Assembly (NCBI GenBank): GCA_045591175.1
Contig: JAZNSI010000039.1
Coordinates: 62,001-126,000, forward strand
Direction: 5' to 3'
From: UBA11524 sp045591175
GTDB taxonomy: Bacteria; Bacillota; Clostridia; Christensenellales; Aristaeellaceae
DNA length: 64,000 bases
Within the stretch, counting starts at the first letter, position 1. Every line of letters begins with the position of its first letter. Below the pieces are notes generated by a model that did no database searches, had not been told where the DNA came from, and was given only the letters and a program-made list of their open reading frames with translations. Below are positions 35,012-43,569 of the stretch, one piece after another. A program made the translations under genes and the position numbers.

Positions 35012-37678
35012 TTACCAGGTCGCCTTCATGGCCTCGGCAATTGCCTCCTGATGGTCCTGCTTGACTTCGTCAGTGCCATGGGTCTTGCTGCCGTAGAAGT
35101 GCAGGCAGAACTGGCCCTCGAAGTTATTATTCAGGATGGTCTGCTCACCGTGGGGCACAGAGTAGATGGACGCCGCATACACATGGCCATTGTGCTTGAC
35201 CAGCATGGGACGGCGGTACCACTTGAACTCCACGCCGCCGTTGATCTTCAGCAGAGTGGCGGTGTCAGCCTTGGTGAGGGGCTCCACGTCCAGGTGGTGG
35301 GAGCCATAAAGCACCTTGCCCTTGAACACCAGACCGGTCCTGACGTCCTTGATCTCGATGACCGGACGACCGGAGAAGACGCTCTCGCCGTTCTTGAACC
35401 AGTCCAGCTTTTCCGTCTTGTACTTGCCGGTGGTCGTGGTGTTGGTGCCGGCTGCAACAGCGCTGGAGGAAACCAGCTTGCGCAGCGTAGCGGGATTGGC
35501 AATACCGTTGACCGTCAGCTTGTTGGCACGCTGGAAGGCGCTCACGGCCTCCACCGTGCGGTAGCCGTAGTCGCCGTCCACAGAGGGCGTGTAGTAGCCC
35601 AGGGCCTTCAGGCGGGTCTGCAGCGCACGGACCTGCGCGCCGCTGTCGCCGGACTTCAGGGTCTGGTTGGTGTTCAGCGTGGTGCTGGTATTGGTATTGT
35701 TGGTGGTGCTGTTGTTTGCCTTGATGGCGGAGGTGGAATTGATCTTCTTCAGCGTGGCAGTGCCTGCAACGCCGTCGGCAGTCAGGCCGTTCTTCTGCTG
35801 GAAGGCCTTCACCGCAGCGACGGTCTTGGCACCGTACTCGCTGTCGATCACGGAGGTGTAGTAGCCCAGCTCCTTGAGGCGCTCCTGCAGCTTCTTGACT
35901 TCCGCGCCCTTGTCGCCGGACTTGAGGCCGGTGGTCGTGGTAGTAGTCGTGGTCGCGTTGGCCTTCACCGCAGTGGAGGAGTTCACCTTCTTCAGCGTGG
36001 TGGTGCCTGCAACGCCGTCAGCAGTCAGGCCGTTCTTCTTCTGGAAGGCCTTCACCGCGGCGATGGTCTTGTAGCCATAATCGCCGTCGATGGCGGAGTT
36101 GTAGTAGCCCAGCGCCTTCAAACGGGTCTGCAGCGCCTTGACGGCCTCGCCCTTGGAGCCGCTCTTGAGGGTGCTGTCGGTGGCGACGGTATCATTGGTG
36201 GAGCCGTTGGCCTTCACCGCAGAGGTGGAGTTCAGCTTCTGCAGGGTGACCGTGTCGGCAATGCCGGTCTGGGTCAGGCCGTTCTTCTTCTGGAAGGCCT
36301 TCACCGCGTTGACGGTCTTGGTGCCGTACTCGCTGTCGATGTAAGCGGTGTAGTAGCCCAGCTCCTTCAGGCGGGTCTGCAGGCGCTTGACCTCAGTGCC
36401 CTTGTCGCCCCTCTTGAGGCCGGTGGTCGTCTCGTTCTTGTCCTCGGTCACCGCATCGGCGCGCACCGCAGAGGTGGAGTTCAGCTTCTTGATGGTCGCC
36501 GCGCCGGCAACGCCGTCAGCCGTCAGGCCGTTCTTCTTCTGGAAGGCCTTCACCGCGTTGACGGTCTTGGTGCCGTACTGGCTGTCAATGTAAGCGGTGT
36601 AGTAGCCCAGCTCCTTCAGGCGCTGCTGCAGCTGCTTGACCGCGGCACCCTTGTCGCCCTTCTTGAGGCTTTCGGCCTGGGTGGTGGTGACAGTTTCATT
36701 GGCCTTCACGGCGGAGGAGGAATTCAACTTCTTCAGCGTGGCGGAATCCACAACGCCAGTCTGGCTCAGGCCGTTCTTCTTCTGGAAAGCCTTCACCGCG
36801 TTGACGGTCTGGGTACCAAAGTCACTGTCAATGGCAGACTTGTAGTAGCCCAGCTCCTTGAGGCGCTGCTGCAGCTGCTTGACCGCCGTGCCCTTGTCGC
36901 CCTTCCGGAGGGTCTCATCCTGGGTGGTGGTCGTGGCGGCATTGGCCTTCACGGCGGAGGAGGAATACAGCTTCTTCTGGGTGGCAGCGTCCGCAACACC
37001 GGTCTGGCTCAGGCCATTCTTCTTCTGGAAGGCCTTCACCGCATTCACGGTCTGGTTGCCGTAGCTGCTGTCGATGGTGGAAGTGTAGTAGCCCAGCTCC
37101 TTCAGGCGCTGCTGCAGCTGCTTGACCAGCTGGCCGCGGTGACCCTTTTGGAGGGTGCCGGTGGTTTCGGCGGAAGCCGTGCCGTTGGCCTTGATGGCGG
37201 AGGTGGAGTTCAGCTTCTTAAGCGTCGCCTCATCTGCCATGCCGGACTGGCTCAGGCCATTCTTCTTCTGGAAGGCCTTCACCGCATTGACGGTCACAGT
37301 GCCGAAGTTGCCGTCGCAGCTGGAAGAATAGTAGCCCAGTTCCTTCAGGCGCTGCTGCAGCTGCTTGACCTCGGCGCCCTTGTCGCCCTTCTGCAGCACG
37401 TCATCATCGCCATCCTCGGTGATGACGACATAGTCCTTATACACATAACCGGAGTACTTGCCGAAGGACACCTGATACCAGTTGCCCTTCTTGCCCAGCA
37501 CCTCCAGCTTGTTGCCGTTGCGCAGAACCTTCACCACCGCAGTGGCAGAGTCCGGACCTTCACGCATATACAGGCTATCCGCGGTAACAGTGGCGGTATC
37601 CGCCAGAGCGGTGCAGGCGCTCAAAAGAAGCGCCGCCAGCAGCGCAGCCAGGATGCATTTTTTGCTCATGTGGATCAT
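35012..37678 (-). CDS. Secreted SH3 protein with eight peptidoglycan-binding repeats and a conserved C-terminal domain
   Basis: 888 aa. Signal peptide with a possible lipobox (LLLSACTA), bacterial SH3 domain (about 30-80; LYMREGPDSATAVVKVLRNG), then eight PG_binding_1 units of about 83 aa (each with LKxGDKG..VKQLQxRLKELGYY and AVKAFQKKNGL) joined by Ser/Thr/Asn linkers. The last 140 residues form a separate domain with FCLHFYGSKTHGTDEV and a later DHQ, seen in other clostridial wall proteins; its His/Cys/Asp cluster looks catalytic but it is not a standard YkuD motif. Start 37678 has AAAGGGG upstream. Confidence 0.85.
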   Translation of the reverse strand: MIHMSKKCILAALLAALLLSACTALADTATVTADSLYMREGPDSATAVVKVLRNGNKLEVLGKKGNWYQVSFGKYSGYVYKDYVVITEDGDDDVLQKGDKGAEVKQLQQRLKELGYYSSSCDGNFGTVTVNAVKAFQKKNGLSQSGMADEATLKKLNSTSAIKANGTASAETTGTLQKGHRGQLVKQLQQRLKELGYYTSTIDSSYGNQTVNAVKAFQKKNGLSQTGVADAATQKKLYSSSAVKANAATTTTQDETLRKGDKGTAVKQLQQRLKELGYYKSAIDSDFGTQTVNAVKAFQKKNGLSQTGVVDSATLKKLNSSSAVKANETVTTTQAESLKKGDKGAAVKQLQQRLKELGYYTAYIDSQYGTKTVNAVKAFQKKNGLTADGVAGAATIKKLNSTSAVRADAVTEDKNETTTGLKRGDKGTEVKRLQTRLKELGYYTAYIDSEYGTKTVNAVKAFQKKNGLTQTGIADTVTLQKLNSTSAVKANGSTNDTVATDSTLKSGSKGEAVKALQTRLKALGYYNSAIDGDYGYKTIAAVKAFQKKNGLTADGVAGTTTLKKVNSSTAVKANATTTTTTTTGLKSGDKGAEVKKLQERLKELGYYTSVIDSEYGAKTVAAVKAFQQKNGLTADGVAGTATLKKINSTSAIKANNSTTNNTNTSTTLNTNQTLKSGDSGAQVRALQTRLKALGYYTPSVDGDYGYRTVEAVSAFQRANKLTVNGIANPATLRKLVSSSAVAAGTNTTTTGKYKTEKLDWFKNGESVFSGRPVIEIKDVRTGLVFKGKVLYGSHHLDVEPLTKADTATLLKINGGVEFKWYRRPMLVKHNGHVYAASIYSVPHGEQTILNNNFEGQFCLHFYGSKTHGTDEVKQDHQEAIAEAMKATW
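35450..37400 (-). repeat. Eight tandem ~250-bp coding repeats
   Basis: Units recur about every 249 bp within the SH3/peptidoglycan-binding gene and stay highly similar at DNA level (for example CTGGAAGGCCTTCACCGC in most copies), so recombination could change copy number. Confidence 0.85.
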
Positions 37679-37701
37679 AGGTACAACCCCTTTCGCACAT
37701 A

Positions 37702-37730
37702 AATATATTACAGGCATACGTCAATGTCAA
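37702..37730 (-). promoter_or_regulatory. Promoter of the SH3/peptidoglycan-binding gene
   Basis: Minus strand TTGACA (37725-37730), 17-bp spacer, TATATT (37702-37707). Confidence 0.7.
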
Positions 37731-37746
37731 TCCGACAGCGGAATGA

Positions 37747-37762
37747 TTTACATTTCGTTACA
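37747..37762 (-). promoter_or_regulatory. WalR-like direct repeat upstream of the SH3/PGB gene
   Basis: Minus strand TGTAACGAAATGTAAA, a variant of the GTCACAAATGTAA box, 16 bp upstream of the -35. Confidence 0.4.
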
Positions 37763-37862
37763 AATCCCGCAGCCAGACGTATTCACAAAACACCACTTTC
37801 ATTATAATACACGCGCGCGGGTTTGTAAAGCAAATTTCCTCCAAATATTTTCACAAAAGCGC

Positions 37863-37891
37863 TTGACACGCCCTGCCGAATGTGATAAAAT
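37863..37891 (+). promoter_or_regulatory. rplJL promoter
   Basis: TTGACA (37863-37868), 17-bp spacer, TAAAAT (37886-37891) with an upstream TG. Confidence 0.8.
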
Positions 37892-37911
37892 GTTCGAGGT
37901 TTTGAAGAAAC

Positions 37912-38030
37912 CTGTGCCGTAGACAGCCGGTGTCCGCAAGGACGTAAAGGGGTTTGCCCCGCCTGCCGAGGTGTGATGGATATAGCATGACTTTGCTCAT
38001 CCCTTGCACCTGTTGCAAGGGTTTTCTTTT
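37912..38030 (+). ncRNA. Ribosomal protein L10 leader (autoregulatory RNA)
   Basis: The leader between promoter and rplJ carries the conserved L10-leader elements, including CCTGCCGAGGT and paired GTCC/GGAC segments around 37930-37945. In Firmicutes, L10(L12)4 binds this RNA to repress rplJL. It ends in an intrinsic terminator, which probably acts as the regulatory switch. Confidence 0.8.
38001..38030 (+). terminator. Attenuator terminator in the L10 leader
   Basis: CCCTTGCA/TGCAAGGG stem with a 5-nt loop followed by TTTTCTTTT, upstream of the rplJ ribosome site. Confidence 0.8.
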
Positions 38031-38060
38031 ACTCCAAACCTTAAAGGAGGTGCAAGAAGA

Positions 38061-38561
38061 ATGAGCAAGAATCGTGAGTTGAAGGTTCAGGTCGTGGCTG
38101 ACATTGTTGAGAAGCTCAAGAATTGCCAGTCCATGGTGGTCTGCTCCTACAGCGGTCTGACCGTTGAGCAGGTGACCAATCTGCGTAAGCTCTGCCGTGA
38201 GCAGAATGTCCAGTACTGCGTTCTGAAGAACCGTCTGGTGCTGCGCGCTCTGCAGGAGCTGAACATCGCTGGCCTGGAGAATCTGCTGGAGGGCCCCAAC
38301 GCCTTCGTGTTCTCCATGAACGATGTGACCAACGCGCCCAAGGTCGTGAACGACTTCATCGAGAAGAACAAGCTGCAGTCCCTGCAGATCAAGGGTGGCC
38401 TGATGGGCACCGAGGTCCTGGACGCTGCTGGTGTCAAGGCTCTGGCCGCTCTGCCCAGCCGCGAAGAGCTGCTGGCCACTGTTGTTGGCTGCCTGATCTC
38501 CCCTGTCTCCAATCTGGTCGCCGTTCTGGAGCAGATTGCCGAGCAGAAGGAAGCTGCCTGA
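38061..38561 (+). CDS. rplJ: 50S ribosomal protein L10
   Basis: 166 aa, normal length. Forms the base of the L7/L12 stalk. N-terminal ELKVQVVADIVEKLK and the VLKNRLVLRAL motif fit L10; the C-terminal helices bind L12 dimers. ATG 38061 follows AAAGGAGGTGCAAGAAGA. Preceded by the L10 leader and followed by rplL. Confidence 0.97.
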   Translation: MSKNRELKVQVVADIVEKLKNCQSMVVCSYSGLTVEQVTNLRKLCREQNVQYCVLKNRLVLRALQELNIAGLENLLEGPNAFVFSMNDVTNAPKVVNDFIEKNKLQSLQIKGGLMGTEVLDAAGVKALAALPSREELLATVVGCLISPVSNLVAVLEQIAEQKEAA

Positions 38562-38639
38562 TCAAGGCCGCATGACTCCCCTGGCCGCATGACGGCCAAC
38601 CACTAAACACAACATCTACACAATTTGGAGGAAAATACA

Positions 38640-39020
38640 ATGACTCATCAGGAGATTCTGGAAGCCATCAAGGGTATGACCCTGCTCGAGATCAAGGAAC
38701 TGGTTGACGCTATGAAGGAAGAGTTCGGCGTTACCGGTGCTGTCGCCGTTGCTGGTGGCGCTGCCCCCGCTGCTGCTGCTGCCGCTGTTGAAGAGAAGAC
38801 TGAGTTCGACGTCATCCTGAAGGGCTTTGACGCCGCTGCCAAGCTGAAGGTTCTGAAGGTCATCCGCGAAGTGTGCGGCCTGGGCCTGAAGGAAGCTAAG
38901 GACTTCGTTGAGGCTGCTGCTGCTGGCCCCAAGACCGTCAAGGAAGGCCTGTCCAAGGAAGACGCCGAGAAGCTGGCTGCCCAGATCAAGGAAGTCGGCG
39001 GCGAAGTCGAGGTCAAGTAA
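38640..39020 (+). CDS. rplL: 50S ribosomal protein L7/L12
   Basis: 126 aa. N-terminal dimerisation helices, an Ala-rich hinge (AGGAAPAAAAAAVEEK) and the factor-binding C-terminal domain (LKVLKVIREVCGLGLKEAKD). ATG 38640 follows TTGGAGGAAAATACA, 78 bp after rplJ; no separate promoter is evident. Confidence 0.98.
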   Translation: MTHQEILEAIKGMTLLEIKELVDAMKEEFGVTGAVAVAGGAAPAAAAAAVEEKTEFDVILKGFDAAAKLKVLKVIREVCGLGLKEAKDFVEAAAAGPKTVKEGLSKEDAEKLAAQIKEVGGEVEVK

Positions 39021-39048
39021 TCTCACTTCCCCATCGGAAGCTTTCACA

Positions 39049-39078
39049 GAGGATGCTCGCAAGAGCGTCCTCTTTTTT
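39049..39078 (+). terminator. Terminator of rplJL
   Basis: GAGGATGCTC/GAGCGTCCTC stem with a GCAA loop and six T. Confidence 0.92.
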
Positions 39079-39092
39079 GCTGCACTGAAAAT

Positions 39093-39121
39093 CCCCTGAC
39101 CAGCACATGTCCGATCAGGGG
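39093..39121 (-). terminator. Terminator of the DUF4097 gene
   Basis: Minus strand CCCCTGA/TCAGGGG stem followed by ATTTT; its first arm overlaps the gene's stop codon. Confidence 0.6.
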
Positions 39122-39882
39122 CAAATTATTTCCTTCAGCTCATCCACCTCAAGGCTGCCGCTGACCGTGTCCACGTCGATCTCGCAGCGTTCATCGCCGC
39201 AGACATACTCGTCGTTCGACTTGCGCTCCATGGGGAACGCGCTGTTCATGCTACCGGAGACACTGTCAAATTCCACCTTGAAACCAGCATCCTCGGGCAG
39301 GACGACCTTCACATTGCCGCTGACGCTTTCCGCTTCGATCTTCTCCGGCATGCGTTCGAAGCGCAGCACAACGCCACCGCTGACCGCATCAACCTTCACT
39401 TCATTGATCCGCTCGCAATCAACCGCGACTTCCCCGGAGACCGTAACGATCTTGAGCTTGTCAGCATCAGGGATTTCCGCGTCCACACCGGCAGAAACGA
39501 CCGTGATGTTCACATCATCCAGCGACAGAGATTTGGGCAGCTTCACCGTCAGATCTTTACTGATGTTGTTAACCCGGAACAGGCCCGACTGGGCGTACTG
39601 CACCCGCAGCGTTTTGCCATCCAGCTGCCAGCGCATCTTGTTCTTCTCAGAAATCGTGCGGTTCGATTCCTCGGACAAAACAATGTCATCGCCGTCATAA
39701 GTGACGATGTTCACCTTGCCGGCCACCCAGTTGATTTCAATGTCCTTCACCGCATCGGAAATATGGGTGCCGCCGGCCACATATTCGTCGCTGTCCGCAT
39801 ATTTGTAAGTTTTCAGATTGCCGATGGTGAGCGCCAGAGCAACCACCACGATGATAAAAATGACCGCCCAACCCTTTTTCAT
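39115..39882 (-). CDS. DUF4097-family beta-helix membrane-anchored protein
   Basis: 255 aa. N-terminal transmembrane helix (WAVIFIIVVVALALTIG) and an extracellular region of repeated short beta strands with the recurring VSG turn (VTVSGEVAV, DAVSGGVVL, ESVSGNVKV, DSVSGSMNS, DTVSGSLEV), the hallmark of DUF4097/adhesin-like proteins. Function unknown; such proteins are often near envelope-stress regulators, but none is adjacent here. ATG 39882 follows AAAGAGGAGAAGGGATC. Confidence 0.82.
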   Translation of the reverse strand: MKKGWAVIFIIVVVALALTIGNLKTYKYADSDEYVAGGTHISDAVKDIEINWVAGKVNIVTYDGDDIVLSEESNRTISEKNKMRWQLDGKTLRVQYAQSGLFRVNNISKDLTVKLPKSLSLDDVNITVVSAGVDAEIPDADKLKIVTVSGEVAVDCERINEVKVDAVSGGVVLRFERMPEKIEAESVSGNVKVVLPEDAGFKVEFDSVSGSMNSAFPMERKSNDEYVCGDERCEIDVDTVSGSLEVDELKEIICP

Positions 39883-39945
39883 GATCCCTTCTCCTCTTTC
39901 GTTCAACATATTGGCTGGAAGGCGTCCTTGCCTGTCCACGCCGAT

Positions 39946-39974
39946 ATAATAGCACCATGTGCCCGTCGCTTCAA
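39946..39974 (-). promoter_or_regulatory. Promoter of the DUF4097 gene
   Basis: Minus strand TTGAAG (39969-39974), 17-bp spacer, TATTAT (39946-39951). Confidence 0.6.
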
Positions 39975-40020
39975 GTTGATTCCCATTACAGAAACATGAG
40001 AATTTGCTGAGTGTCCATGC

Positions 40021-40050
40021 AAAACGGCTCTCCCCTTTCGGAGAGAGCCG
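40021..40050 (-). terminator. Terminator of the M28 peptidase gene
   Basis: Minus strand GGCTCTCTCC/GGGGAGAGCC stem with a short loop and TTTT. Confidence 0.85.
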
Positions 40051-40056
40051 ATGATC

Positions 40057-41328
40057 TTACTTCTTGTCCTTCTTCTTGAACAGGTACTCGTCCACCTTCT
40101 TGACGATCTCGTCGCTGACCTTGCGCTCGATCGGGAAAACCTTCGCGGAATCGACCCGCTTGGCGAACATCAGCGCCTGCTGCAGGGTGATATCGAGGGC
40201 CTCGGCGCTCAGGTAGCCGCTCTTGAGGTTGTCGCGGCGGTCATGGATGTAGCCCGCGCCGGGGACGCCGAAGCGGATCAGGTTCACCGCGGGTACGCCC
40301 TTGTCCGCGAAGGGGATGCAGTCGGAGGAGTAGATGTCCATGCGCACGTCGCAGGCGATGCCGGCCTCGCGCATGAGGGCGTCCACATAGCCCACGGCCT
40401 TCTCGGTGGCCAGGACGGGCGCGCCGTTCTTGCCCAGGATGGGAGCCGCCACGTCGATGTTGATCATCAGCACATGCTTGGAAAGCTCGTCCTCATGGGC
40501 CTTCACCCAGGCCTTGGAGCCCAGCAGGCCCTGCTCCTCGGAGCCGTACCAGTTGAACTTCATCGTGCGGGCGGGCTTATGCTCAGCGAAGTAACGCAGC
40601 AGCTCCATGATGATGACGCTGCCGGACATGTTGTCGTACACGCCGGTGGAGAAGTACACGCTGTCATAATGCGCGCCGAAGGAGATGATCTCGTCGGGGT
40701 ACTCCGTGCCCTCGATCACCGCGCAGACGTTCTGGCTGATGCCCTCGTAGTCCTGCGCATCCAGCTCAATGTGCATCTTCTTCGCGCCGCGGCGGACGAT
40801 CTCCACCGCATCCAGCGTGCGCATGTGGAGCGCAGTGCAGGCGCCGCAATCCTCGGTCAGCACCTCGCGGAGCTTGCGGATGTCGCAGTCGGTTTCGCTG
40901 CGGCGGTCAAGGGTGGTGCCGTCAAAGGTCAGGATGGCGGACACGCCGGCCTTCATCAGCTTCTCATAGACTTTCTTGCCCAGGCGGCCGTTCACCATGA
41001 CGGCCTTGCCCTTCACATTGGCTAGATGAGCGTCCTCCGCACCCTCGGCATAGTAGAATTCCAGATCCGCGCCGCCTTCGGGGGTGGACAGGCCGCGCTC
41101 ATAGCCGGTGACCTCATACTCCTTGACGTAGGGCTCGGTGACGACCAGCTTGGCATGGTTGACCTTGCCGCAGGCCACAGGGAATTCCTCGATATGGGCC
41201 TGGGCTCCGGTGGACTGGGCGACCTCCAGAAGCTTCTGGGCCGCCTGCTTCTCCGCCTCGGAGCAGCTGACGCGCTCATAGGCCAGCTCCTTGAGCAGAC
41301 CAAATGCACGATATGCAGATACCTTCAT
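40057..41328 (-). CDS. M28-family zinc aminopeptidase
   Basis: 423 aa. Catalytic domain with metal ligands in FGAHYDSVY, VYDNMSGS, YGSEEQGLLGS, INIDV and the C-terminal YIHDRRDN, split by a PA-like insert (about 100-175; VKGKAVMVNGRLG). No signal peptide is seen, so it is likely cytoplasmic, acting on peptides. ATG 41328 follows CAGGAGGCGTTTTTTG; the frame continues upstream without a ribosome site. Monocistronic. Confidence 0.88.
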   Translation of the reverse strand: MKVSAYRAFGLLKELAYERVSCSEAEKQAAQKLLEVAQSTGAQAHIEEFPVACGKVNHAKLVVTEPYVKEYEVTGYERGLSTPEGGADLEFYYAEGAEDAHLANVKGKAVMVNGRLGKKVYEKLMKAGVSAILTFDGTTLDRRSETDCDIRKLREVLTEDCGACTALHMRTLDAVEIVRRGAKKMHIELDAQDYEGISQNVCAVIEGTEYPDEIISFGAHYDSVYFSTGVYDNMSGSVIIMELLRYFAEHKPARTMKFNWYGSEEQGLLGSKAWVKAHEDELSKHVLMINIDVAAPILGKNGAPVLATEKAVGYVDALMREAGIACDVRMDIYSSDCIPFADKGVPAVNLIRFGVPGAGYIHDRRDNLKSGYLSAEALDITLQQALMFAKRVDSAKVFPIERKVSDEIVKKVDEYLFKKKDKK

Positions 41329-41361
41329 CAAAAAACGCCTCCTGTTGGTTGTATTGTTTTC

Positions 41362-41390
41362 ATTATACAACCAAACAGAAGGCGAGGCAA
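41362..41390 (-). promoter_or_regulatory. Promoter of the M28 peptidase gene
   Basis: Minus strand TTGCCT (41385-41390), 17-bp spacer, TATAAT (41362-41367). Confidence 0.75.
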
Positions 41391-41404
41391 GTATTTCGTT
41401 TGTA

Positions 41405-42580
41405 TTACCGCATGGCAGCGTCCATCATGGCGAGCATCGCGCCCTCAGCATCCTTGGTATACTGCCAGACCGCCATGCCCATCAGGCCGTTGTCAACCAC
41501 CCACTTGCCCTTGTAGGCAATGGATTCGCTGTCGTCGCCGGTGACAAAGTTCGTACCGTCGAACCACCACGGCACCTTGGCCTTCTCATCAAAGTAGCGG
41601 GTGTAGCCCTGCTCCTCCAGGCGGAGCAGCTCGTCAAAGGAGATGGACTTGTTGCCCGGCGTTGCAGCCCGCTGACCCAGGCCGTTCCCGCCGCCGGAGA
41701 CCTGCCGCCAGACCTTGCCGTAGGCTGGCATGCCCAGCAGCAGCTTTTCCGCCGGGAAGCCGCCGTCGATCATCGTCCGCACTGCCTTCGCGCCGGAGGA
41801 AGGACGGTTCTCATCCGGGTACAGGCCGGAATGATGCCCAGTGATGCGGTCAAAGCCGGCCAGATCGTAGGTCATCAGCACGCACTGATCCAGCAGCCCT
41901 GCCAGGCGCGCCGGATCCAGCACTTCCAGCTGCTGATCCCCTGCCCCCAGGGCCACGGACAGATGATACTCGCGCCCATGGAGGGCTTCGCGCTCATCCA
42001 GACCCGCCCGCAGCAGCTCCAGGAAGGCGTACCAGTTCTCCACGTCCACCTCCGGGCGGGAAACGATGCCCGTTCCAGGCACGCCGGGGTATTCCCAGTC
42101 CACGTCGATGCCCACAAAGCCGCAGTCGTCGATCATCTGCAGCAGGCTGTCCGCGAGGATTTTGCGGCCTTCTTCCGTCAGGCAGGCGTCGGAGAAGCCG
42201 TCCGCGCCCCATCCGCCGATGGACACCACGCCATCCACATGGGGATGCTTCTTCAGGAAGGACTGCACCTGCTTCAGGCCCACCCAGTGGGAGCCGTCCG
42301 CCTTGCCGTCCTTGATGAGGGCGAAGGAGTAGTTCAGCTGATCCAGGGCATGGGCGTCCGCATCGCGGAGCTTCATGTCCCAGGAATCCATGATGTACAT
42401 GACCGTACGGCCTTTGCGGATGTTCATAGGGGCCTCCTCTTCCGCCGTGGCGGCTTGTGTAGTGTATGCGCCGGAGCTGACGAATAGTCCCGTCACCATC
42501 AGGAGCATCAGCATGAGCATCATTTTCTTGGCAAGTCTGCGCAGCTTGCGCTCTTTGGTGCGCGGCGTGGTTGTCGACAC
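41405..42580 (-). CDS. Secreted GH18-family glycosidase
   Basis: About 391 aa with a basic N-terminus and a hydrophobic segment (MMLMLMLLMVTGLFVSSGAY) that is a signal peptide or anchor. The GH18 barrel shows SIGGWG and the catalytic strand VGIDVDWEYPG; Glu is present, but the first Asp of the usual DGxDxDxE is Val. Could act on peptidoglycan (SleL/YaaH-like) or chitin-like glycans. GTG 42580 is preferred because GGAGG lies 8 bases upstream; a GTG at 42589 overlaps that site. Confidence 0.85.
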   Translation of the reverse strand: MSTTTPRTKERKLRRLAKKMMLMLMLLMVTGLFVSSGAYTTQAATAEEEAPMNIRKGRTVMYIMDSWDMKLRDADAHALDQLNYSFALIKDGKADGSHWVGLKQVQSFLKKHPHVDGVVSIGGWGADGFSDACLTEEGRKILADSLLQMIDDCGFVGIDVDWEYPGVPGTGIVSRPEVDVENWYAFLELLRAGLDEREALHGREYHLSVALGAGDQQLEVLDPARLAGLLDQCVLMTYDLAGFDRITGHHSGLYPDENRPSSGAKAVRTMIDGGFPAEKLLLGMPAYGKVWRQVSGGGNGLGQRAATPGNKSISFDELLRLEEQGYTRYFDEKAKVPWWFDGTNFVTGDDSESIAYKGKWVVDNGLMGMAVWQYTKDAEGAMLAMMDAAMR

Positions 42581-42631
42581 CGCGTTCACCTCCGCGTCAG
42601 GACATACGTCCCGTATTTACGGAGTAATCAT

Positions 42632-42661
42632 ATCATAACATGACCTGCCTGTCACAGTCAA
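42632..42661 (-). promoter_or_regulatory. Promoter of the GH18 gene
   Basis: Minus strand TTGACT (42656-42661), 18-bp spacer, TATGAT (42632-42637). Confidence 0.65.
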
Positions 42662-42716
42662 TTTGCGGAAACGCCGCGGATCCTGCCGAAATCTGCCGCT
42701 GAAATACGGTTTTCCC

Positions 42717-42745
42717 TTGACACATCGGCGCGGGTATTGTACCAT
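42717..42745 (+). promoter_or_regulatory. Promoter of udk
   Basis: TTGACA (42717-42722), 17-bp spacer, TACCAT (42740-42745). Confidence 0.6.
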
Positions 42746-42791
42746 TTACCATAATGAAACCCATACAAACTTGCACGCGGAGGACATACGA

Positions 42792-43418
42792 ATGATCTTC
42801 ATCGGCATTTGCGGCGCCAGCGGCAGCGGAAAATCGACACTGGCGGATTCCCTGGCGGCGGCGCTGGGCGATCGCTGCTTTGTGCTCCAGCAGGACTGCT
42901 ACTACAAGGACCACAGCCACCTCCCCTTTGAGGAGCGCTGCCTGCTCAATTATGACGAGCCGTCCATTTTTGACCACGACGCCCTTTTGCAGGACGTGAC
43001 CGACCTGATGAACGGCAAAGCCATCACCCGCAAGGGCTACGACTATGCCAATCACCGCCGCGCGGACACGGAAGAGATCATCACGCCCCCGGACGTGCTG
43101 ATCCTGGAGGGCATCCACTGCTTCCACGACGAACGGCTTTTGGCGCTGATGTACCTGAAGCTCTACATGAACGTGGACGCGGATATCTGCCTGCTGCGCC
43201 GCATCGAGCGGGACATCAACGAGCGCGGGCGCTCCATCGACTCCATCTCCAACCAGTACCGCAGCACCGTGCGGCCCATGTTCGAGCAGTACATCCGCAA
43301 CTATGTGAACCTGGCGGACGTAATCGTCGCCCGCGGCGGCAAGAATGCCCGCATTGTGGAGATCCTCGCCGGATATGTCTCCGATGAACTGCATAAGCGC
43401 CAGGGGATCAGCGAATAA
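42792..43418 (+). CDS. udk: Uridine kinase
   Basis: 208 aa. Walker A GICGASGSGKSTLADSLA, the QQDCYYKDHSHLPFEERC substrate segment, and the LILEGIHCFHD and RIERDINERGR motifs of the uridine kinase/phosphoribulokinase family. Phosphorylates uridine and cytidine in pyrimidine salvage. ATG 42792 follows GGAGGACATACGA; the upstream open frame is intergenic. Divergent from the GH18 gene. Confidence 0.93.
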   Translation: MIFIGICGASGSGKSTLADSLAAALGDRCFVLQQDCYYKDHSHLPFEERCLLNYDEPSIFDHDALLQDVTDLMNGKAITRKGYDYANHRRADTEEIITPPDVLILEGIHCFHDERLLALMYLKLYMNVDADICLLRRIERDINERGRSIDSISNQYRSTVRPMFEQYIRNYVNLADVIVARGGKNARIVEILAGYVSDELHKRQGISE

Positions 43419-43454
43419 CGCCCGAAACCCGCATTGCGTCCGTCCTTTTTTCCT

Positions 43455-43467
43455 GTCACAAATGTAA
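43455..43467 (+). promoter_or_regulatory. Repeated box GTCACAAATGTAA (copy 2)
   Basis: Exact 13-mer, 16 bp upstream of the -35 of the pseudo-caspase gene. Confidence 0.45.
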
Positions 43468-43483
43468 CTTTTGGCCTTCCGCC

Positions 43484-43512
43484 TTGACCTCGCTTGCGGA
43501 AGGCTTTATAAT
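43484..43512 (+). promoter_or_regulatory. Promoter of the pseudo-caspase gene
   Basis: TTGACC (43484-43489), 17-bp spacer, TATAAT (43507-43512). Confidence 0.8.
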
Positions 43513-43569
43513 GTATACGGACATTTATGCGCCCCGTGCGCTTTCATTATCTGCAACAAGGAGCATGAC

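Noticed and set aside
35450..37400. CRISPR or transposon-like repeat array
   Set aside because: The repeats are in frame, about 250 bp long, and encode peptidoglycan-binding domains.
34781..37702. Long + strand open frame of about 970 codons with repeats
   Set aside because: Antisense shadow of the peptidoglycan-binding repeat gene; its repeats mirror those of the real gene.
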